This document shows, in pieces, positions 35,214-44,640 of a stretch of DNA of 64,000 nt; position 1 is the stretch's first letter; the number at the start of each line of letters is the position of its first letter. The notes beneath the pieces were generated by a model. That model was not told where the DNA came from, did not search any database, and saw only the letters and a list, made by a program, of their open reading frames with translations. A program made the position numbers and the translations under genes. Source of the stretch: an uncultured Phocaeicola sp. (GTDB taxonomy: Bacteria; Bacteroidota; Bacteroidia; Bacteroidales; Bacteroidaceae); assembly GCA_944319745.1 (NCBI GenBank), contig CALUET010000002.1, positions 62,001 through 126,000 of the forward strand, written 5' to 3'.

Positions 35214-37049
35214 ATGATACAAATAACAGACAAGATCAATTGTTGCGGCTGCAATGCTTGTGGTGATGTGTGCCCCAAAGATGCCATAACATTTGAAACA
35301 GATATAGAAGGATTCTGGTATCCCGTTGTGGATAAGACGAAATGCATAGACTGCGGACTATGCGAGAAAGTATGTCCCGAACTGCATATTGATGAACTGA
35401 AGAAGAACGATTTTGAAACGCCTGTTCGCACAATAGCAGCCATAAACAAGGATATGTCCGTAAGATGGGACAGCACCTCTGGGGGAGCATTTTCCGCTCT
35501 TGCCGACGGTATGTATGAACAAGGCGGATATGTAAGCGGGGCTGTCTATGATGAGAGATTCCTGGTTCATAACTATATATCGGATAATCGGAATGACTTG
35601 CCCCGATTGAGGAGTTCAAAATACCTGCAAAGTAATGCTGAAGGACTGTATAAAAACATCCGTGACTTGCTGCGCAGAGGAGAAAAGGTGCTGGCATGCG
35701 GAACACCTTGTCAGATGGCAGCTCTCCGTTCATTCCTGCGAAAAGACTACGATAATCTCATAATAGTCGATTTTATTTGCCGTGGAGTGAACTCACCGAA
35801 GGTTTACAGGAAATATCTTGATTCCCTGGAACGCAAATATGGTGGAAAAATAGTCAGTGTTAAAGCGAAAAACAAGGAACTCGGGTGGCGCAGCCTTACC
35901 CGCAAAGTTGTGTTTGATAACGGGCAGGTGTATTATGGAATAAAGATGGACGATGATTTCCGTCGCGGATACCATACCAATGTTTTTTGTCGTCCTTCCT
36001 GTTATGCGTGTAAATACAAAGGATTCCCCCGCATGGCGGATGTTACCATTGCGGATTATTGGGGCATTGAAAAGATAGACAAGAATCTTGATAATAACAT
36101 CGGGACTTCGATGATTTTGTTAAATTCAAGAAAAGGTGAGAAATATTTTGAGCAGATAAAAGATAAACTGGAATGGGAATATACGCAATTTGAAAGTATA
36201 TTTCCGGGAAATATTGCATTAAAAAAATCTATAGAACCAGCCAAGATAGACCGTAAACAGTTTTTTGAAGATCTTGACAAGGGAACGTTTGATGATGTTG
36301 TGCAAAAGTATTTCCCGTTGCAACGAAATGCACATTTTATTTTCAAGCAAAAGTTAAAGGCATTCCTGAAACGGTATTACCATTTATATCGTTATTTCGG
36401 TTTTCATGTAAAACCATATATCGACTTTATTAAAATCAATAACAGAAACAATACGGAAAGCAACTGGAGGTCGGAAAACGTAATTTACACGATGCCCGGT
36501 GCGGTCTTTGACATCCATCCTTCCGCAAGGATGATAGTAAAAGCTCCCTTTTTGTATGGCAACAATCCGGTGAAAGGCATGCGTATGCCCACCTGTCTGC
36601 GAATGGATGCAAATACGACTTTAGAAATACATGGAGGGCCTTTGACACGTTACGGTAATGGTCCTTATAATCTGCGTTACGGTGCATACATAGAAATCGT
36701 AAATGGCGGAAAACTGACCATAGGTCAAGGTGCCTGCAATGTAGGGTTGACTGTCATGTGCGCCAAGGAAGTGACAATTGGCAATGGCGTGCGTATAGGA
36801 AGGAACGTGTCAATCCGCGACTGGAACGGCCCTCATGTGATAATCAATCATCATTACCGCAATCATGCTCCCGTACATATCGGAGATCATGTCTGGCTCT
36901 GTTCGGGATGTACCATCATGCCGGGAGTTACAATAGGAGAAGGTTCTGTAGTGGCAGCCAACGCCACGGTCACAAAAGATGTACCTCCGCACAGTCTGGT
37001 TGGCGGTTCTCCGGCAAAGATATTGAAGGAAAACATAGAATGGTATTGA
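35214..37049 (+). CDS. FrhB-like Fe-S flavoprotein fused to a hexapeptide-repeat acyltransferase
   Basis: Starting at the ATG at 35214 (MIQITDKINC) the protein has 611 residues; the frame is open from 35139 but that extension is not needed. Residues 1-60 hold two 4Fe-4S motifs (C10, C13, C16, C20 and C44, C47, C50, C54). Residues about 75-345 match the coenzyme F420 hydrogenase/dehydrogenase beta-subunit (FrhB) N- and C-terminal domains, with CGTPCQ at 162-167 and ADVTIADYWG at 275-284. From about 430 to 605 it is a left-handed beta-helix acyltransferase (LTIGQG, VTIGNGVRIG, HIGDHVWLCSGCTIMPGVTIGEGSVVAANATV in pieces), as in WcaF-type O-acetyltransferases. The fusion is continuous in frame. 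FrhB-like proteins recur with pyruvyl transferases in this operon. The redox reaction is unknown; acetylation of a sugar is the likely job of the second half. Confidence 0.85.
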   Translation: MIQITDKINCCGCNACGDVCPKDAITFETDIEGFWYPVVDKTKCIDCGLCEKVCPELHIDELKKNDFETPVRTIAAINKDMSVRWDSTSGGAFSALADGMYEQGGYVSGAVYDERFLVHNYISDNRNDLPRLRSSKYLQSNAEGLYKNIRDLLRRGEKVLACGTPCQMAALRSFLRKDYDNLIIVDFICRGVNSPKVYRKYLDSLERKYGGKIVSVKAKNKELGWRSLTRKVVFDNGQVYYGIKMDDDFRRGYHTNVFCRPSCYACKYKGFPRMADVTIADYWGIEKIDKNLDNNIGTSMILLNSRKGEKYFEQIKDKLEWEYTQFESIFPGNIALKKSIEPAKIDRKQFFEDLDKGTFDDVVQKYFPLQRNAHFIFKQKLKAFLKRYYHLYRYFGFHVKPYIDFIKINNRNNTESNWRSENVIYTMPGAVFDIHPSARMIVKAPFLYGNNPVKGMRMPTCLRMDANTTLEIHGGPLTRYGNGPYNLRYGAYIEIVNGGKLTIGQGACNVGLTVMCAKEVTIGNGVRIGRNVSIRDWNGPHVIINHHYRNHAPVHIGDHVWLCSGCTIMPGVTIGEGSVVAANATVTKDVPPHSLVGGSPAKILKENIEWY

Positions 37050-37052
37050 TTT

Positions 37053-38573
37053 ATGTCCGATAACAAACGGATAGCCAAGAACACGCTGTTCCTGTATTTC
37101 AGGATGCTCCTTGTAATGGGTGTCAACCTTTATACGTCGCGTGTCGTGTTACAGATTCTCGGCTTTGAAGATTACGGCCTTTATAATGTAGTGGGAGGAA
37201 TCGTTACCATGTTTACTTTTCTTAACGGTTCACTTGGAAGTGCCACATCCCGTTACATAACCTTTGAGCTGGGGAGAAAGAACTTTGAGCGGCTGAATAA
37301 GATATTCAACGCGGCATTGGTTATACATATTGCCATGGCCGTATTTATCATCCTTCTTGCAGAAACAGTCGGTCTGTGGTTCTTTTATGAAAAGATGACC
37401 GTACCTCCCGACAGACTGAGTGCGGCTTTCTGGGTTTATCAGATATCAATTATTACATGCTTCTTCAGCTTGACACAAGTTCCCTACAATGCGACGATCA
37501 TAGCCTACGAGGATATGAAAATCTATGCGTACGTCGGCATTGCAGAAGTGTTGCTGAAGTTAGGTGTTGTTTTCCTGTTGCTTGTGTCACCTATCGACCA
37601 ACTTGTTTTTTATGCCGTGTTGTTGTGCCTTGTGCAGGTAGGTATTATGCTGTTCTATCGATATTATTGCAACGGGCATTATCCGTCCTGTAAAATACGC
37701 ATGTATAAAGACAAGAATCTTTTCAGGGAAATGTTTTCTTATGGAGGATATAATTTGATAGGAAATGTTTCCGTACTTGCACAAGGTCAGGGACTGAACA
37801 TATTGTTGAATATGTTTTTTGGCCCGACAGTAAACGCGGCGCGAGGCATCGCTTATCAGGTTCAAGGAGCCATTACGCAGTTCAGTAATAATTTCTTGAC
37901 GGCTGTTCGTCCGCAAATCATCAAATCTTATGCGGAAGGAGACTTGGAGGCAATGATGAAACTCGTAAAACAAAGCAGTTGTTTCTCGTTTTATTTGATG
38001 TGGATGATATCGTTGCCTGTTTGTCTGGAAGCAGACTATCTCTTGTCGCTGTGGCTTGGGAAATATCCGGCCCATACGGTCAATTTTCTGATTCTGGTAA
38101 TTATGTTGTGTCTGATACAGACCATAAAGACACCCCGCACAACGATATTTCATGCAACGGGCCATATAAAATGGACGAACATCATAGTGGGAACAATTCT
38201 TTGTCTGGCCTTTCCTTTGGCATACATTGCATTAAAGTTGGGAGGAGGTCCTGAAGCTGTGTTCTGGATGGCCAATATTACCATGCTTCTGTCTGAGTTT
38301 GCAAGTGTGTTCGTCCTGAAAAGATACATTACTTATTCCGTCAGCGATTACTTGTTAAGAGTTCACGTACGATGTCTGCTTGTCGCTTCTGTATCTTTTG
38401 TCGTACCATATTGGTTGCATGACAAATGGCTGGATGCATCTTTTGCCAGGCTGTTGTTTACATGTATGCTGTCAATCGTATCAGTAGCCTTTGTAAGTTT
38501 TTATTTAGGAATGGACCGGCCTCTTCGGTCGAGACTGTTGCAGATAATCAGAAGCAAAGTTAGAAGACAATGA
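37053..38573 (+). CDS. Polysaccharide repeat-unit flippase (Wzx/MOP superfamily)
   Basis: A 506-residue membrane protein with about 12-14 hydrophobic helices. The start NTLFLYFRMLLVMGVNLYTSR, followed by QILGFEDYGLYNVVGG, is typical of Bacteroidota lipopolysaccharide biosynthesis proteins of the MOP/MATE-like flippase group. It would turn undecaprenyl-linked repeat units to the periplasmic face. It begins 3 bases after the fusion gene and its stop overlaps the aldo/keto reductase start by 4 bases. Confidence 0.9.
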   Translation: MSDNKRIAKNTLFLYFRMLLVMGVNLYTSRVVLQILGFEDYGLYNVVGGIVTMFTFLNGSLGSATSRYITFELGRKNFERLNKIFNAALVIHIAMAVFIILLAETVGLWFFYEKMTVPPDRLSAAFWVYQISIITCFFSLTQVPYNATIIAYEDMKIYAYVGIAEVLLKLGVVFLLLVSPIDQLVFYAVLLCLVQVGIMLFYRYYCNGHYPSCKIRMYKDKNLFREMFSYGGYNLIGNVSVLAQGQGLNILLNMFFGPTVNAARGIAYQVQGAITQFSNNFLTAVRPQIIKSYAEGDLEAMMKLVKQSSCFSFYLMWMISLPVCLEADYLLSLWLGKYPAHTVNFLILVIMLCLIQTIKTPRTTIFHATGHIKWTNIIVGTILCLAFPLAYIALKLGGGPEAVFWMANITMLLSEFASVFVLKRYITYSVSDYLLRVHVRCLLVASVSFVVPYWLHDKWLDASFARLLFTCMLSIVSVAFVSFYLGMDRPLRSRLLQIIRSKVRRQ

Positions 38574-39494
38574 ACAAAACTTTTTTACTTTCAAACGGAA
38601 TGGAAATTCCTGCTGTGGGCATGGGAACTTATCCGTTAAACGGACAAACGCTTCTCAATGCCGTGCACGATGCATATTGTTGTGGTTACCGTCTGTTTGA
38701 CACGGCAGACAATTATTATAATGAAGAAGATCTGGGCAGAAGCCTAGAGGCGTTATACAGCAGTACAGATGCGAAGCGTGAAGACTTGTTTCTTGTCTCA
38801 AAGTTGAGCGATGAATTATACCGGCCCGGTACCATAGGTGGGGGGGGGAAATAAAGGATTATATTTTTGGAAGAATTCTCCCCTCATGCAAGGTGACGGT
38901 GCCGTACGAAGAGTGGTAAGACAAAAAACAGCCCATACGCTTAAAGCCCTGGGCACGGATTATCTGGATTTGTTATTGATGCATTGGCCATATCCCGATT
39001 ATTTTGAGGAAATATGGTTTGAGATGGAGAATCTTTATAAAGAAGGATTGGTTAAGGCTATCGGTGTATGCAATTGTCGTGAGCGGCATTTTGAGAAATT
39101 ACGTAAAAGTTGTTCTGTTTTCCCCATGGTCAATCAGTTTGAATCTTCGCCTCTGAACACCAAACAGCCGCTTGCAGATTATTGCCGGGCAAACGGGATT
39201 CATGTTATGATATATTCTCCTCTTATGAATCTTCGGTTAAAGGCAGAGACCGGTTACAGGGAATCGCTTGAAAAACTGGCAGGAAAATATCGAAAGGCGA
39301 TAGCTCAGATAATACTGCGCTTCGATGTTCAGCGAGGCTTTACCCCAATCCCCAAGTCTGCACATAAAGAACGTTTACAGTCAAACATCGACATATTCGA
39401 TTTCGAACTGACAAAAGAAGAAATGAAAAGTTTATCGGGCTTTAATGAAGACAGGCAGACTCTGCCCGAATCGAAATCGTGTCCCGGACTATAA
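38570..39494 (+). pseudogene. Aldo/keto reductase interrupted at a nine-G tract (phase-variable or broken)
   Basis: Two frames together encode one aldo/keto reductase. The first (38570-38854) has the N-terminus (LSNGMEIPAVGMGTYPLNG) with catalytic Asp and Tyr in DTADNYYNEED and Lys in LVSKLSD. It ends early as TIGGGGK-stop at a run of nine Gs (38840-38848). The second (from 38838 to 39494, one base shifted) continues with NKGLYFWKNSP and carries the active-site His in LLLMHWP and the NADPH-site segment PIPKSAHKERLQ. Eight Gs would join the frames into a protein of about 307 residues, so a single-base slip restores it. The enzyme would be an NADPH-dependent reductase acting on a sugar or small carbonyl. 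It overlaps the flippase by 4 bases. A sequencing error is possible. Confidence 0.85.
38840..38848 (+). repeat. Homopolymeric G tract (9 bases)
   Basis: A run of nine Gs preceded by GGT inside the aldo/keto reductase gene. Such tracts slip during replication. With nine Gs the frame closes five codons after the tract begins; with eight it stays open to 39494. Confidence 0.95.
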
Positions 39495-39506
39495 TAAAGT
39501 GAAATA

Positions 39507-40409
39507 ATGAAGAATTTGGTAGAAAGGGTTTGCAACAAGATTATACGCCGTACACAGTGGTATGACCGGTATTGGAACGGGGTGCAGAAGTTCTGGTATT
39601 TGAACCGTTTCAATCTGGATGTTGTCAATCTGGGCAGCAACAGCGGAAAATACGCTTTCGATTATGAAGGTTTACCCGTGTCGGGCATGAATTGGGCCAT
39701 AGGTCCGCAGTCGTTGGTGCATGATTTTAATATATTGAAGAATTATTTCAGCTATCTAAAAGCTGGGGCAACCGTCATAATTTCATTATGTCCTTTTTCT
39801 TCTTTGGCATCGAAATATACAAAGATGACAAACTTAAAATATTATACTTTTCTGCATCCGGCAACGATTCTTGATTTTGATGAAAAAGAACGCATCAAAG
39901 CCCTGAAAATAAAGCAGAGTCCCATTCGTGAAATGCCGTTGTTTTGCATAAAGCACACGGTAAAAGAAGTGGTAAAATATTTTGTTCACAAGCCCTCGCC
40001 TGCATGCGATATGGAAAAGAATGCCGCAACATTCATAGATTCATGGAAGAAACAGTTCGGCATTGAAGATTTGGATGCGCCTTTGTCCGGACAACACTGT
40101 AAAGAACAAGAGAATCGCATACAGGTACTGAAAGAGATGATTGTTTTTTGCCGGGAAAGAGATTTGAAACCTGTTCTGGTGATACCTCCCGTTCATCCAT
40201 CGTTAAGGAAAAGACTTTCGGCTCATTGCCGGGAAAACTATATTTATTCGTTCGTTCGTAAAGCCAATGTGCAGCATGTGCCGTTTTTGGATTATATGGA
40301 CGATGAAAGGTTTAATGACGATAAGTGCTTTCTTAACTCATTTTTTATGAGTAAAGAAGGAGCGAAGATGTTTACCAAAACAATACTTGAGGACCTGAAA
40401 ATATCATGA
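39507..40409 (+). CDS. Hypothetical protein, possible SGNH-type hydrolase/acyltransferase
   Basis: A 300-residue protein without signal peptide. The segment VVNLGSNSGKYAFDYEG (about residues 40-56) resembles a block I GxSxs serine loop, VIPPVHPSLRKRL (about 225-237) could be a block with the second conserved region, and DDKCFLNSFFMSKEGAKMFT near the end resembles the C-terminal D-x2-H/L-N-x2-G helix of DltD/AlgJ-type SGNH proteins, but the usual His is not at its exact place. I therefore call it only a candidate. Location within the polysaccharide operon, and a 4-base overlap with the next gene, suggest a sugar modification role. Confidence 0.6.
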   Translation: MKNLVERVCNKIIRRTQWYDRYWNGVQKFWYLNRFNLDVVNLGSNSGKYAFDYEGLPVSGMNWAIGPQSLVHDFNILKNYFSYLKAGATVIISLCPFSSLASKYTKMTNLKYYTFLHPATILDFDEKERIKALKIKQSPIREMPLFCIKHTVKEVVKYFVHKPSPACDMEKNAATFIDSWKKQFGIEDLDAPLSGQHCKEQENRIQVLKEMIVFCRERDLKPVLVIPPVHPSLRKRLSAHCRENYIYSFVRKANVQHVPFLDYMDDERFNDDKCFLNSFFMSKEGAKMFTKTILEDLKIS

Positions 40410-41473
40410 AAATAGCAATCTTAACGCTTCGCCTGTATGATAATTATGGAGGAATACTTCAGAATTATGCCTTATGTCGTGTTCTTAAAACATTTGGACA
40501 TGATGTGGAAAGTTTTAGACTTGTTAAACCTAAATCATGGAAGATGAGGATAAAGGATATGTTAAAAAGGATTTTAATAGCAAATGAAGACAGAAAAAAA
40601 AGAAATTTCCAGTATATAATACATCGGTTTATTGAGAATGAAATACCTCAAACTTCTTATGCTGTTAAGTCTGCAAGACAATTTATTCATGATTCGCGTA
40701 TACAAAAATATGATGCATACATTGTTGGTTCAGATCAAGTTTGGCGTAGACCGTATATGGAATTTGGATTAAATGTTATGTTTTTAAGTTTTGTAAACGC
40801 AAAGCAAAAAAAGATTTCTTATGCGGCATCTTTTGGCATTGATGATCTTTCAGAATTTTCCAACGAGGAAATATTAATGATTAAAAATTATTTATCAGCT
40901 TTTAATGCTGTTTCAGTACGTGAAGATGCTGGAATCAGTATATGTGAATCAATGGGAATTGCTGCCGTAATGGTTTTAGATCCTGTATTTTTATTATCGG
41001 TATCCGATTATTTAAATATAGCCATGCATAACACTTTACCTCCTGCCGGTAATATGTTGGTTTATCTCTTGGATAATTTAAATGAAAACCGTTCAGAGAT
41101 AATGGATATTGCAAAGAAACACGATATGAATCCCTTTTTTTTTAGTACATTAACATCTGATGCAGCAGCAATTTCTGTTGAGCAGTGGTTGCGATTTTTT
41201 GCTGATGCTGAATTTGTAATAACAGATAGTTTTCATGCATGTGCTTTTTCAATTCTTTTCAATAAGCGTTTTTATGTGTTGGGGAATTATGGGAGAGGTC
41301 TGTCTCGTATCAATTCTTTATTACGTCTATTTAAATTAGAGGATCGTTTATGCAACGATATAAAAGAATTACAAAAAAAATCTTTTGAAAATATTGATTG
41401 GAGTAATATAAATAAGCAGCTTGAAAAACTAAAGAAATCTTCTATAACATTTTTAGTTAACAACTTAAAATAA
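40406..41473 (+). CDS. Polysaccharide pyruvyl transferase family protein (copy 1)
   Basis: A 355-residue GT-B-like protein of the WcaK/CsaB family, which adds a pyruvate ketal from phosphoenolpyruvate to sugars. Family landmarks are YGGILQNYALCRVLKTFGHDV at the N-terminus, DAYIVGSDQVWRRP, KISYAASFG, SVREDAG, and VITDSFHACAFSILF near the C-terminus, in the expected order. Its DNA is clearly richer in A and T than the upstream operon genes, as are the next three genes, suggesting a separately acquired block. It begins in a 4-base overlap (ATGA) with the SGNH-like gene. Confidence 0.88.
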   Translation: MKIAILTLRLYDNYGGILQNYALCRVLKTFGHDVESFRLVKPKSWKMRIKDMLKRILIANEDRKKRNFQYIIHRFIENEIPQTSYAVKSARQFIHDSRIQKYDAYIVGSDQVWRRPYMEFGLNVMFLSFVNAKQKKISYAASFGIDDLSEFSNEEILMIKNYLSAFNAVSVREDAGISICESMGIAAVMVLDPVFLLSVSDYLNIAMHNTLPPAGNMLVYLLDNLNENRSEIMDIAKKHDMNPFFFSTLTSDAAAISVEQWLRFFADAEFVITDSFHACAFSILFNKRFYVLGNYGRGLSRINSLLRLFKLEDRLCNDIKELQKKSFENIDWSNINKQLEKLKKSSITFLVNNLK

Positions 41474-41479
41474 AATTGT

Positions 41480-42400
41480 ATGTCAAAGATTCACCGTTTA
41501 AAGGGATATATTGATGAGTTCTTTATAAAGTATCGTTTATTTGGATATAAGATCGCATTGCATCAACTTTGTTTTCGGCTATTTAAAAGTGGATATAAGT
41601 CAAAACATAAAGTCATAATCAAGTATCTTGAAAACCATTATGGTTCACTAATAAATGAATATAAGCAAAAAGAGCAAAAAGAAGAATCATTATCTGTAGA
41701 TTGTCCTATATGGATTTGTTGGTTTCAAGGGGAAAAGAGTATGCCACCTATTGTAAGAGGATGTTTCAATTCGGTAAAGAGGCATGCAGGAGTGCATCCG
41801 GTAAATCTGGTGACGATAGATAATTACAAGGAATATGTTACCATCCCTCAACATATTATCACAAAACTTGAGAACAAAGAGATTTCATATACTCACTTTA
41901 GTGACATTATAAGAAATAACCTTCTTGCTGACTATGGTGGAATATGGCTGGATTCAACAATTTATTTGACAGAAGGATTGAAAGGTTGGGATAAACCTTT
42001 TTATACCATTAAGCAAAATTGTCCTGATGATTATGCTTACGTAAGCGGTTACAGGTGGACAACCTTCTGTATGGGAGGAGTAAAAGGAAATTTATTGAAC
42101 TCATTTATTAAAGATTTTTTTAATGCTTATCTCAAAAAAGAAAAAGGAATGATTGATTATTTCTTAATGGATTATATTATAACATTGGGATATAATCATA
42201 TTCCGGCAATAAAGAAGCTGATAGATGATGTTCCTTATTCATGTCCGGATTTGTACTATATGCAAAAGAAAATGGCATTGCCAGTAAATAATGAGGAACT
42301 GGATAAAGTATGCCGACGCACATCGATATTCAAATTGAATTGGAGAGCTGAAAAACCTTCCGATCAGCATGCGCTGTATTACTTCTTAAAATTTGAATAA
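41480..42400 (+). CDS. Capsular polysaccharide synthesis glycosyltransferase (Caps_synth/GT32-like, copy 1)
   Basis: A 306-residue cytosolic glycosyltransferase. DCPIWICWFQG near residue 72, DIIRNNLLADYGGIWLDSTI with the DxD-like metal site in YGGIWLD, and the conserved late LNWRAE mark the Caps_synth family (GT32-related). Donor and acceptor are not known. A clear homologue lies at 47035-47991, sharing IIKYL/LAYL, CPIW, WWQG/WFQG, NYKEY, ADVIRF/SDIIRN and YGGIWLD. It sits 6 bases after the pyruvyl transferase gene, in AT-rich DNA. Confidence 0.85.
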   Translation: MSKIHRLKGYIDEFFIKYRLFGYKIALHQLCFRLFKSGYKSKHKVIIKYLENHYGSLINEYKQKEQKEESLSVDCPIWICWFQGEKSMPPIVRGCFNSVKRHAGVHPVNLVTIDNYKEYVTIPQHIITKLENKEISYTHFSDIIRNNLLADYGGIWLDSTIYLTEGLKGWDKPFYTIKQNCPDDYAYVSGYRWTTFCMGGVKGNLLNSFIKDFFNAYLKKEKGMIDYFLMDYIITLGYNHIPAIKKLIDDVPYSCPDLYYMQKKMALPVNNEELDKVCRRTSIFKLNWRAEKPSDQHALYYFLKFE

Positions 42401-42426
42401 GAATATTTGCTTTACGCAAAACATTA

Positions 42427-43353
42427 ATGAGTACTCCTAAGATTTCAGTAATCGTTCCGGTCTACAACGTGGAGAAGTATCTTCCACGTTGCATCGACAG
42501 TATCCTTGCTCAAACCTTCACCGACTTTGAACTACTGTTAATTGATGACGGAAGTAGAGATCGTTCCGGTGAGATTTGTGATGAATATGCTAAGAAAGAC
42601 AATCGAATTAGGATATTTCATAAAGAGAATGGAGGAGTAAGTTCGGCAAGGAATATAGGGTTGGATAATGCCCGTGGAGAATGGTTGGCTTTTATTGATT
42701 CGGATGATATGGTAGATACTGATTATCTGACGCTTTATGGATATGAAGATGCAGATGTTATTGAAAAAAATTATTGTGTTTGTGATGGGAATTTAAAGCG
42801 TAAAAAGTTTTATCCGGTAGAGGAACGTATATTCAATACTCAAAAAGATTATTTTCATTTTTATGTAAATAAACGTAACAATGCTTTATGGAATAAAATC
42901 ATAAGACGTGATCTTACACTTGGAATATATTTTAATAATAGTGTGAGCGTTGGCGAAGATTTTCTTTTTTACATAGGATTTATTGCTAAAGTACATAGAT
43001 ATAAATATTCTAGTGTAGGTTGTTATTACTACTTTATCAATCAGTCTGTGAATTCTGTAATGTCAAAAATAAATAGCAAACAGGATGAAAGAATAAGAAT
43101 ACTTTGGATGAATATTAATAATGTTAATAAGATCTTATCAAGTAAAGAACTGTCTTATTTACGTGACGGAATAATTTATAATACGTATGTTATCAGCCTT
43201 TTTAAAAATCGGCACCTGATGTCAAAAAAAGATCTTCAACAACTTAAAGTTCTTTTTTCGCGAATGACATTTCGACGTCTTTCCTTTGTTTGGAACAAGA
43301 ATAAACTAAAGCTGTATATGTATAAGTTTTTCCTTTTAGTAATTGGGAAATAA
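42427..43353 (+). CDS. Family 2 glycosyltransferase (copy 1)
   Basis: A 308-residue GT-A enzyme. The N-terminus PKISVIVPVYNVEKYLPRCI, the nucleotide-site DDGSRDRSGEICDEY, NGGVSSARNIGLDNARGEWLAFIDSDDM with the DxD element, complete the GT2 signature. The acceptor-side C-terminus is AT-rich coded and diverged. It starts 26 bases after the Caps_synth gene. It probably adds a sugar to the lipid-linked repeat unit at the inner membrane. Confidence 0.9.
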   Translation: MSTPKISVIVPVYNVEKYLPRCIDSILAQTFTDFELLLIDDGSRDRSGEICDEYAKKDNRIRIFHKENGGVSSARNIGLDNARGEWLAFIDSDDMVDTDYLTLYGYEDADVIEKNYCVCDGNLKRKKFYPVEERIFNTQKDYFHFYVNKRNNALWNKIIRRDLTLGIYFNNSVSVGEDFLFYIGFIAKVHRYKYSSVGCYYYFINQSVNSVMSKINSKQDERIRILWMNINNVNKILSSKELSYLRDGIIYNTYVISLFKNRHLMSKKDLQQLKVLFSRMTFRRLSFVWNKNKLKLYMYKFFLLVIGK

Positions 43354-43395
43354 CTGTTTATCTGTTGCACATATCATTAAACTCTTTTATCGAAT

Positions 43396-44640
43396 ATGAT
43401 GATATTAGTTCTTTTATTTTTAACGATCTATTCTTTCGTTAGGTATCGACAGGCTGTATTATTATGTGCATCTTCACTTTTGTTTATGCCTAATTTGGCA
43501 TCGGGTATACCAAATGTGAAGCTTTTGTACATAATAAGTATGTTGCAAGTTTGTTTATTTTATCTTAAGGGCTATTATAAAAAAAAGGACATTCCTTACC
43601 CAAAGTGGTTATTAATACCTTCACTTACTACAAGTGTGGGATATATAATTTCCGATATATATGGAATATCCCATAATCTTCCTGTCGTGCTTGTCAATTG
43701 TATATGCTATTTTTATTATCCTTATATAATATGGCATCTGTTGGATTCAAAAAGGCAACTTACCTCTTTTTTGAAATACTTATTGATGTTTTTTACCATT
43801 GTAGGCGTTTATGCGATGGTTGAATTGGCGGTGGGGAGAAATTTCATTGCAGATTATTTTAATGAATATGGGATATCGGAAGCAATGATGGGGGCAGAGG
43901 GGACTTCTGAACGTTTTGGACTTTTGCGTTGCAATTCTATACTTCCTTATTCATCTGCATTGGGAATGTTGTCAGCACTTATGTTTTTCATATTGCTAAA
44001 TATGAAAACTTTAAAAGTACAAATTAATAAGAATAAGGAAAATATTTTATTGTTGTTGTTACCGTTCTGTGTATTGTTAAGTGGCACGCGAAGTCAGTTT
44101 TGTGTTTTCGCGATATGTCTTATGCCGATATTTGTCTGGAAAGATTTCTTAAAGACCAAAACTGCTAAGATATTATTATTTCTGGGTGTGATAGTTTTAA
44201 TTTCTTTCAGTGGCCTATTTTATGACATTGCTTATTCAATAATTGATTCAGATAATTCAAAAGTTGGTGGATCTTCCAGTGATTTACGAGAAATACAGTT
44301 GGAAATATGCTTGCAGTATTTTGCCCAGAATCCAATATGGGGAAATGGACGTAATTATATATGGGAATATGTCAGGCCTTATCATCCTATGTTGATGGGG
44401 GCAGAAAGTATTTGGTTTCCAACTATGGTAGATTATGGGATTGTTGGCTGCATCAATTATTTGTTTGTGATTTTAGGAACTGTTATTACCTTATACAGAA
44501 AATCATTTGTTTTGTGTTTTTTCCCATTGGCTTTTTTGTTTGGTAAAACAGTATCTATAGTTATAGGTGTCGAACTAAGTACGCTCCTTATATTTACGAT
44601 TTTGTTGTATAAGATGTATACTTTTTATGGAAAACAATAA
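43396..44640 (+). CDS. O-antigen/capsule polymerase, Wzy-like membrane protein
   Basis: A 414-residue polytopic membrane protein with roughly ten to twelve helices and one larger periplasmic loop (about residues 290-345, including SSDLREIQLEICLQYFAQNPIWGNG). The short motif LLSGTRSQF before that loop is common in Wzy/WaaL-type O-antigen polymerases and ligases. It is the only such protein in the operon, so a role as repeat-unit polymerase is likely. It is AT-rich and overlaps the next gene by 14 bases. Confidence 0.8.
   Translation: MMILVLLFLTIYSFVRYRQAVLLCASSLLFMPNLASGIPNVKLLYIISMLQVCLFYLKGYYKKKDIPYPKWLLIPSLTTSVGYIISDIYGISHNLPVVLVNCICYFYYPYIIWHLLDSKRQLTSFLKYLLMFFTIVGVYAMVELAVGRNFIADYFNEYGISEAMMGAEGTSERFGLLRCNSILPYSSALGMLSALMFFILLNMKTLKVQINKNKENILLLLLPFCVLLSGTRSQFCVFAICLMPIFVWKDFLKTKTAKILLFLGVIVLISFSGLFYDIAYSIIDSDNSKVGGSSSDLREIQLEICLQYFAQNPIWGNGRNYIWEYVRPYHPMLMGAESIWFPTMVDYGIVGCINYLFVILGTVITLYRKSFVLCFFPLAFLFGKTVSIVIGVELSTLLIFTILLYKMYTFYGKQ

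Noticed and set aside
42465-42491. Inverted repeat CAACGTGGA/TCCACGTTG at the start of GT2 copy 1
   Set aside because: It lies in the codons for the conserved N-V-E-K-Y-L-P-R-C segment, and the second GT2 copy lacks it; probably chance.
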